Assembly: GCA_003265685.1 (NCBI GenBank)
Contig: KZ836131.1
Coordinates: 1-32,314, forward strand
DNA length: 32,314 bases
Source of the DNA: Piscinibacter caeni
GTDB taxonomy: Bacteria > Pseudomonadota > Gammaproteobacteria > Burkholderiales > Burkholderiaceae_C
Reading direction: 5' to 3'
Made by a program: the position numbers and the translations under genes. Within the stretch, counting starts at the first letter, position 1; each line of letters opens with the position of its first letter. The notes below the pieces were generated by a model. That model saw only the letters and a program-made list of their open reading frames with translations. It had not been told where the DNA came from and made no database searches. This document shows positions 29,310-32,314 of the stretch, in pieces.

Positions 29310-29822
29310 TCAGTTGAACATGCCGTTGAGCAGCATGTAGCCCGGGACCCAGCCGGTCAGCACGCCCTCGACCACGGTGACGCCGCCGACGAACTTGGCG
29401 ATCGGCTTCTTCAGCACCAGCAGGACGAAGAACAGCGCCCACAGCACGGCCCAGGCAGCCCAGGAGAGGGCGAACCAGATGTCCCAGGTGCTCTGCGCCG
29501 TGGAGAAGCCCTGCACGGTCACCGGCACCGCCGTCACCGCGACGAACAGGCAGAACCAGCCGAGCCCGCGCCCGTCCGCCCCGTTGCTGCGGTTCAGCGC
29601 GACCCAGAGGTAGGTGAAGGAAAACAGCAGTGTGAGGGCCGCCGCCCGGATCGATGCCGCGTCCGACGAGGGGCCGAAGGCGAGGTACAGCGAGGCCGCC
29701 AGCGTGATGCCGCCGACGAAGTAGTCGATCACCGCGATCTCGTTGTCGCCGATGCGGCCGAGCAGCCACAGGCCGTTCAGGCACAGCACCGCGCCGACGA
29801 AGAAGAGGACCAGTCCAAGCAT
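29310..29822 (-). CDS. AmiS/UreI-type short-chain amide/urea channel
   Basis: The 170-residue protein has six hydrophobic segments and the AmiS/UreI features: MLGLVLFFVGAVLCLNGLWL at the start, YLWVALN and TWDIWFALSWAAWAVLWALF. The family forms inner-membrane channels for urea or short-chain amides. Its place between formamidase and a FmdB-type gene points to formamide or acetamide uptake. The ATG at 29822 has an ACGGAGA site. It lies 70 bases after the formamidase stop. Confidence 0.92.
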   Translation of the reverse strand: MLGLVLFFVGAVLCLNGLWLLGRIGDNEIAVIDYFVGGITLAASLYLAFGPSSDAASIRAAALTLLFSFTYLWVALNRSNGADGRGLGWFCLFVAVTAVPVTVQGFSTAQSTWDIWFALSWAAWAVLWALFFVLLVLKKPIAKFVGGVTVVEGVLTGWVPGYMLLNGMFN

Positions 29823-29892
29823 CTCGTGTCTCCGTTCTTGTTGTGAGGCGGCGCACCGCGGCCCGTGCCGCGGGTGCGCCGGGGATGCACGC

Positions 29893-31149
29893 TCAGTTCG
29901 CCGAGCGCGGCACCTGCAGGCCCTGCTTGACCTGGTGCGGCGCCCCCTTCGCGGTGGGCCGCACGTCGAACTCGAAGATCGAGCGCGGGATGTAGATCGT
30001 CGAGCAGGCGTTCGGGATGTCCACCACCCCCGAGAGCCGCCCCTCCACCGGCGCGGTGCCGAGGATCATGTAGGCCTGGATGTCGGTGTAGCCGAACTTC
30101 ATCAGGTAGTCGATCGCGTGGTTGCAGGCGTTCGCGTAGGCGAGCCACGAGTCGAGGTAGTGCTGCTTGCCATGGCGGTCCACCGAGACGCCGGAGAAGG
30201 CGATCCACTCCGTGTACTGCGGGTCGCGCAGGCCGGGCATGAAGATGGCGTTCTCCTTCACGCCGTACTTCTCCATGCCGCCCTTGATCAGGTCGACGTG
30301 CAGGTCCATGAACCCGCCCATCTCGATGGCGCCGCAGAAGGTGATCTCGCCATCGCCCTGCGAGAAGTGCAGGTCGCCGAACGAGAGCTTGCCGCCGGGC
30401 ACGAACACCGGGTAGAAGACGCGGCTGCCGGCGGTCAGGTTCTTGATGTCCTGGTTGCCGCCGTTCTCGCGCGGCGGCGCGGTGCGTGCGGCCTCCTTGG
30501 CGACGCGGTCGAAGTCGGCGCCCTTCAGCGCGCCGAGGATCGCGCTGTCGGGCAGCGGCGGCAGCGCCAGCGGCGGCACGCGGTACGGGTCGGTCTCGAT
30601 CAGCGCGGTCTCGCGCCGGGTCCACTTCGCGAGCAGTTCGGCCGAGGGCGCGGTGCCCATCAGGCCCGGGTGGTGGATGCCGACGTACGAGACCTCGGGG
30701 ATGTGGCGCGAGGTGGCCACGTCGCCGCTGAAGTCCCAGATCACCTTGTAGGCGTCGGGGAAGCGCTCGGTCAGGAAGCCACCGCCGTTCTTGGTGGCGA
30801 ACACGCCGGTGTAGCCCCAGCCCTGGCCGGAGAACGGGCCGGAGTCCTCCTGGTCGCACGAGTCGATCTCGAGGATGTCGACGACGAGCAGGTCACCGGG
30901 CTCGGCGCCCTCGACGTGGAACGGGCCCGAGAGCACGTGCACGCCGGCCAGCGGTGCGTGGCGGATGTCGTCGGCCGAGTCGTCGTTCTTGATCGCACCG
31001 TCGAACCACTCGCGGCAGTCGGCGCGGAAGGTCTCGCCGGGCTTGATGCGCACGGCCGCCGGGATGTCCGGGTGCCAGCGGTTGTGGCCGACGAGCTTCT
31101 GGTCGGTGAACTTCTTCGTGTTGTCGAGGGGGAAGAGGTTCTTGGGCAT
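29893..31149 (-). CDS. fmdA: Formamidase (FmdA)
   Basis: The 418-residue cytoplasmic enzyme hydrolyses formamide to formate and ammonia. It belongs to the FmdA/AmdA acetamidase-formamidase family. Visible family segments include HNRWHPDIPAAVRIKPGETF, VHVLSGPFHVEGAEPGDLLV, FSGQGWGYTGVFATKNGGGF and DLHFSQGDGEITFCGAIEMG. Length and the MPKNLFPLD start fit the family. The ATG at 31149 has an AAAGGAGA site. It is the core gene of the operon, giving nitrogen from amides. Confidence 0.96.
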   Translation of the reverse strand: MPKNLFPLDNTKKFTDQKLVGHNRWHPDIPAAVRIKPGETFRADCREWFDGAIKNDDSADDIRHAPLAGVHVLSGPFHVEGAEPGDLLVVDILEIDSCDQEDSGPFSGQGWGYTGVFATKNGGGFLTERFPDAYKVIWDFSGDVATSRHIPEVSYVGIHHPGLMGTAPSAELLAKWTRRETALIETDPYRVPPLALPPLPDSAILGALKGADFDRVAKEAARTAPPRENGGNQDIKNLTAGSRVFYPVFVPGGKLSFGDLHFSQGDGEITFCGAIEMGGFMDLHVDLIKGGMEKYGVKENAIFMPGLRDPQYTEWIAFSGVSVDRHGKQHYLDSWLAYANACNHAIDYLMKFGYTDIQAYMILGTAPVEGRLSGVVDIPNACSTIYIPRSIFEFDVRPTAKGAPHQVKQGLQVPRSAN

Positions 31150-31179
31150 GCGGTCTCCTTTCGGGGTCGGCGGGAAGCG

Positions 31180-31199
31180 CCGGCCGCGGTTGCGGCCGG
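31180..31199. promoter_or_regulatory. Hairpin between the first fmdB-type gene and fmdA
   Basis: CCGGCCGC, loop GGTT, GCGGCCGG forms a perfect 8-bp stem in the 59-base gap between the two genes. No T-run follows on the minus strand. It may stabilise or process the mRNA so that fmdA is made in excess of FmdB. Confidence 0.35.
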
Positions 31200-31208
31200 A
31201 GGCGGGGG

Positions 31209-31502
31209 TCAGGGGCGCGGCAGGCGCGCCAGCTGCGGGGTTAGCGGGACGGTGCGGATGCGCTGGCGTGCGCCGGCGGCGGGCACGGAACTCACCACCT
31301 CGGGCTCGTGGGCGCTGCGCGCGGCACGCTCGATCGCGCCGCTCCAGGCGCTGCGCGTGCTGCCGATCACCATGGGCGCCGAGACGATGCGCCGGGCCGG
31401 CGCGCCGCAGTCGGGGCAGGCCTGCTCCGACGGTGCCTGGCCGATCGGCCGGTGCAGCTCGAACACGCCGTGCTGCTCGCAGAGGAATTCGTAGATCGCC
31501 AC
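31209..31502 (-). CDS. fmdB: FmdB-type zinc-ribbon protein, first gene of the formamide operon
   Basis: The 97-residue protein starts at GTG 31502 (VAIYEFLCEQHGVFELHRPI) with a GGAG about nine bases upstream. The second Cys pair is normal (CPDCG), but the first is CEQH rather than CxxC, so His may replace one zinc ligand. The C-terminal tail is longer than usual and rich in Arg/Ser/Ala. FmdB was first described as a regulatory protein of amidase expression. It heads the operon fmdB-fmdA-amiS-fmdB. Confidence 0.85.
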   Translation of the reverse strand: MAIYEFLCEQHGVFELHRPIGQAPSEQACPDCGAPARRIVSAPMVIGSTRSAWSGAIERAARSAHEPEVVSSVPAAGARQRIRTVPLTPQLARLPRP

Positions 31503-31603
31503 GGGTTGCTCCGTCGGGGGGATGGAGCGGATCGTGGTCCTGCGGCGCCACCGCCGAAACCCATCGCGCGATGAAGCGGGCTCACCCGCACGAATGAGGC
31601 CTG

Positions 31604-31623
31604 CCTCACCCAACCGGGTGAGG
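31604..31623. terminator. Hairpin just after the TrpF-family gene
   Basis: CCTCACCC, loop AACC, GGGTGAGG forms a perfect 8-bp stem five bases after the stop of the gene at 31629. It may end that transcript before the fmd operon, although no T-run follows. It could instead be an operator for the fmd promoter, which must lie in 31503-31628. Confidence 0.4.
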
Positions 31624-31628
31624 TCGAC

Positions 31629-32297
31629 TCAGCCGAGCCCCCGCAACGCGGCCGTGAAGGCGGCCAGCCTCGCGGCGTCGAGCCGGCCCTCGCTGCGCAC
31701 GCCGCTGCAGATGTCGAGCCCGAAGGGCCGCACCGCGGCCACGGCTTGCGCGACGTTCTCCGCGCGCAGCCCGCCGGCCAGGAACAGCGGCACGCCGGCG
31801 CGTTCGCGGATGCGCGCCGACAGCGACCAGTCGTGCACGCGCCCGGTGCCGCCGAGCTGCTTGACCGCGAGCGCGGGATTGCCCGAGTCGAGCAGCAGCG
31901 CGTCGACGAACGGGGCCGCGGCGCAGGCCTCGTCGACCGAGGCCTCGTCGCGCACGTGGATCACCTGCACCAGGCGAATGCCCGGCAGCGCGGCGCGCAG
32001 CCGGCGCAGCTCGTGGTGCGGCACGTGGTCCACCAGCTGCAGCGTGCTGGTGCCGCAGCGGCGCTGCTGCGCGACGATCGCGTCGGCCTGCTGCAGGCAG
32101 GTGAGCAGGAAGGTCTCGATGGTCGGCGGCACGCGCGCCGCGATCTCGGCGATCAGCGCCTCGTCGATCACGCCGGGACCGCTGGGCATGGACGACACCA
32201 GGCCGAGCGCCGCGGCGCCATGCGCGATGGCCAGCCGCGCCTCGTCGACCGACGAGATGCAGCAGACCTTGAGCGCGGGCAGGTGGGGCAGGCGCAT
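31629..32297 (-). CDS. Phosphoribosylanthranilate isomerase-family protein (divergent TrpF)
   Basis: The 222-residue protein has the TrpF barrel pattern. The usual KICGIT start reads KVCCIS but keeps the catalytic Cys (Cys14), and the catalytic Asp is present in VDALLLDSG. The phosphate-binding segments FLAGGLRAENV and GLDICSGVRSEG are recognisable. It is more divergent than biosynthetic TrpF and has MPSGPG where SPR is usual, so a paralogous role is possible. No other trp gene is seen. The ATG at 32297 has a GGAG six bases or so upstream; a GTG at 32303 lacks this. Confidence 0.78.
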   Translation of the reverse strand: MRLPHLPALKVCCISSVDEARLAIAHGAAALGLVSSMPSGPGVIDEALIAEIAARVPPTIETFLLTCLQQADAIVAQQRRCGTSTLQLVDHVPHHELRRLRAALPGIRLVQVIHVRDEASVDEACAAAPFVDALLLDSGNPALAVKQLGGTGRVHDWSLSARIRERAGVPLFLAGGLRAENVAQAVAAVRPFGLDICSGVRSEGRLDAARLAAFTAALRGLG

Positions 32298-32314
32298 GCT
32301 CACTCCAGCCGTTC

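Noticed and set aside
31503-31628. Possible sigma-54 (nitrogen-limitation) promoter ahead of the fmd operon
   Set aside because: No TGGCAC-N5-TTGC match was seen on the relevant strand, although nitrogen control would be sensible.

Overview
The window is very GC-rich bacterial DNA with closely packed genes. An adjacent pair, bchE-bchJ (16395-18631), encodes bacteriochlorophyll enzymes, so the organism is a phototroph. The gene families, the hybrid sensor kinases and the overlapping FNR-like and PpsR-like sites ahead of bchE fit a purple non-sulfur betaproteobacterium of the Rubrivivax type; that placement is inference from content, not from a database match.

Layout. 1-2256: the 3' part of a molybdopterin-binding oxidoreductase subunit (isoquinoline 1-oxidoreductase beta type). 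2278-8373 (minus): two tandem, related multi-PAS hybrid histidine kinases. 8441-10662 (minus): the nucleotide biosynthesis genes pyrF and purB. 10710-12250 (minus): a c-type cytochrome lipoprotein overlapping a beta-barrel-like protein that carries its own CxxCH haem motif. 12316-13029 (plus): a small outer-membrane protein. 13028-13297: a highly structured inverted-repeat element with no gene. 13400-15901 (plus): an overlapping operon of ECF sigma factor, zinc-binding transmembrane anti-sigma factor and subtilase-like lipoprotein. 16005-16373: a small lipoprotein with three HxH motifs. 16395-18631 (minus): bchJ and bchE. 18816-23316 (plus): a complete BMP-type (nucleoside-like) ABC importer. 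23432-23779: a small YXWGXW lipoprotein. 23792-24937 (minus): a LuxR-type regulator, divergent from 25081-29050, a transporter/Cys-cluster/histidine kinase fusion followed by a REC plus degenerate EAL response regulator. 29063-31502 (minus): a formamide-use operon (fmdB-like, fmdA, amiS-like, second fmdB-like). 31629-32297 (minus): a divergent TrpF-family protein.

The most interesting region is 10.7-16.4 kb. Three promoters there share an unusual two-part motif, AACC(G/T)TT, a 12-13 base spacer, then GGTACYCAC. It lies ahead of the ECF sigma operon, the HxH lipoprotein gene and the cytochrome/barrel operon. This suggests one sigma regulon that controls a putative cell-surface haem and metal-binding system. 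The C-terminal domain of the anti-sigma factor resembles the propeptide-like domain of the subtilase encoded next to it. That suggests a protease/anti-sigma recognition circuit. The subtilase keeps its Asp/His/Ser triad but appears to lack the usual oxyanion-hole Asn.

The second notable item is the 904-residue protein that joins an NCS1-type permease, a nine-Cys cluster and a histidine kinase. It is translationally overlapped with its likely partner response regulator. No tRNA, rRNA, CRISPR array, transposase or phage gene was seen.
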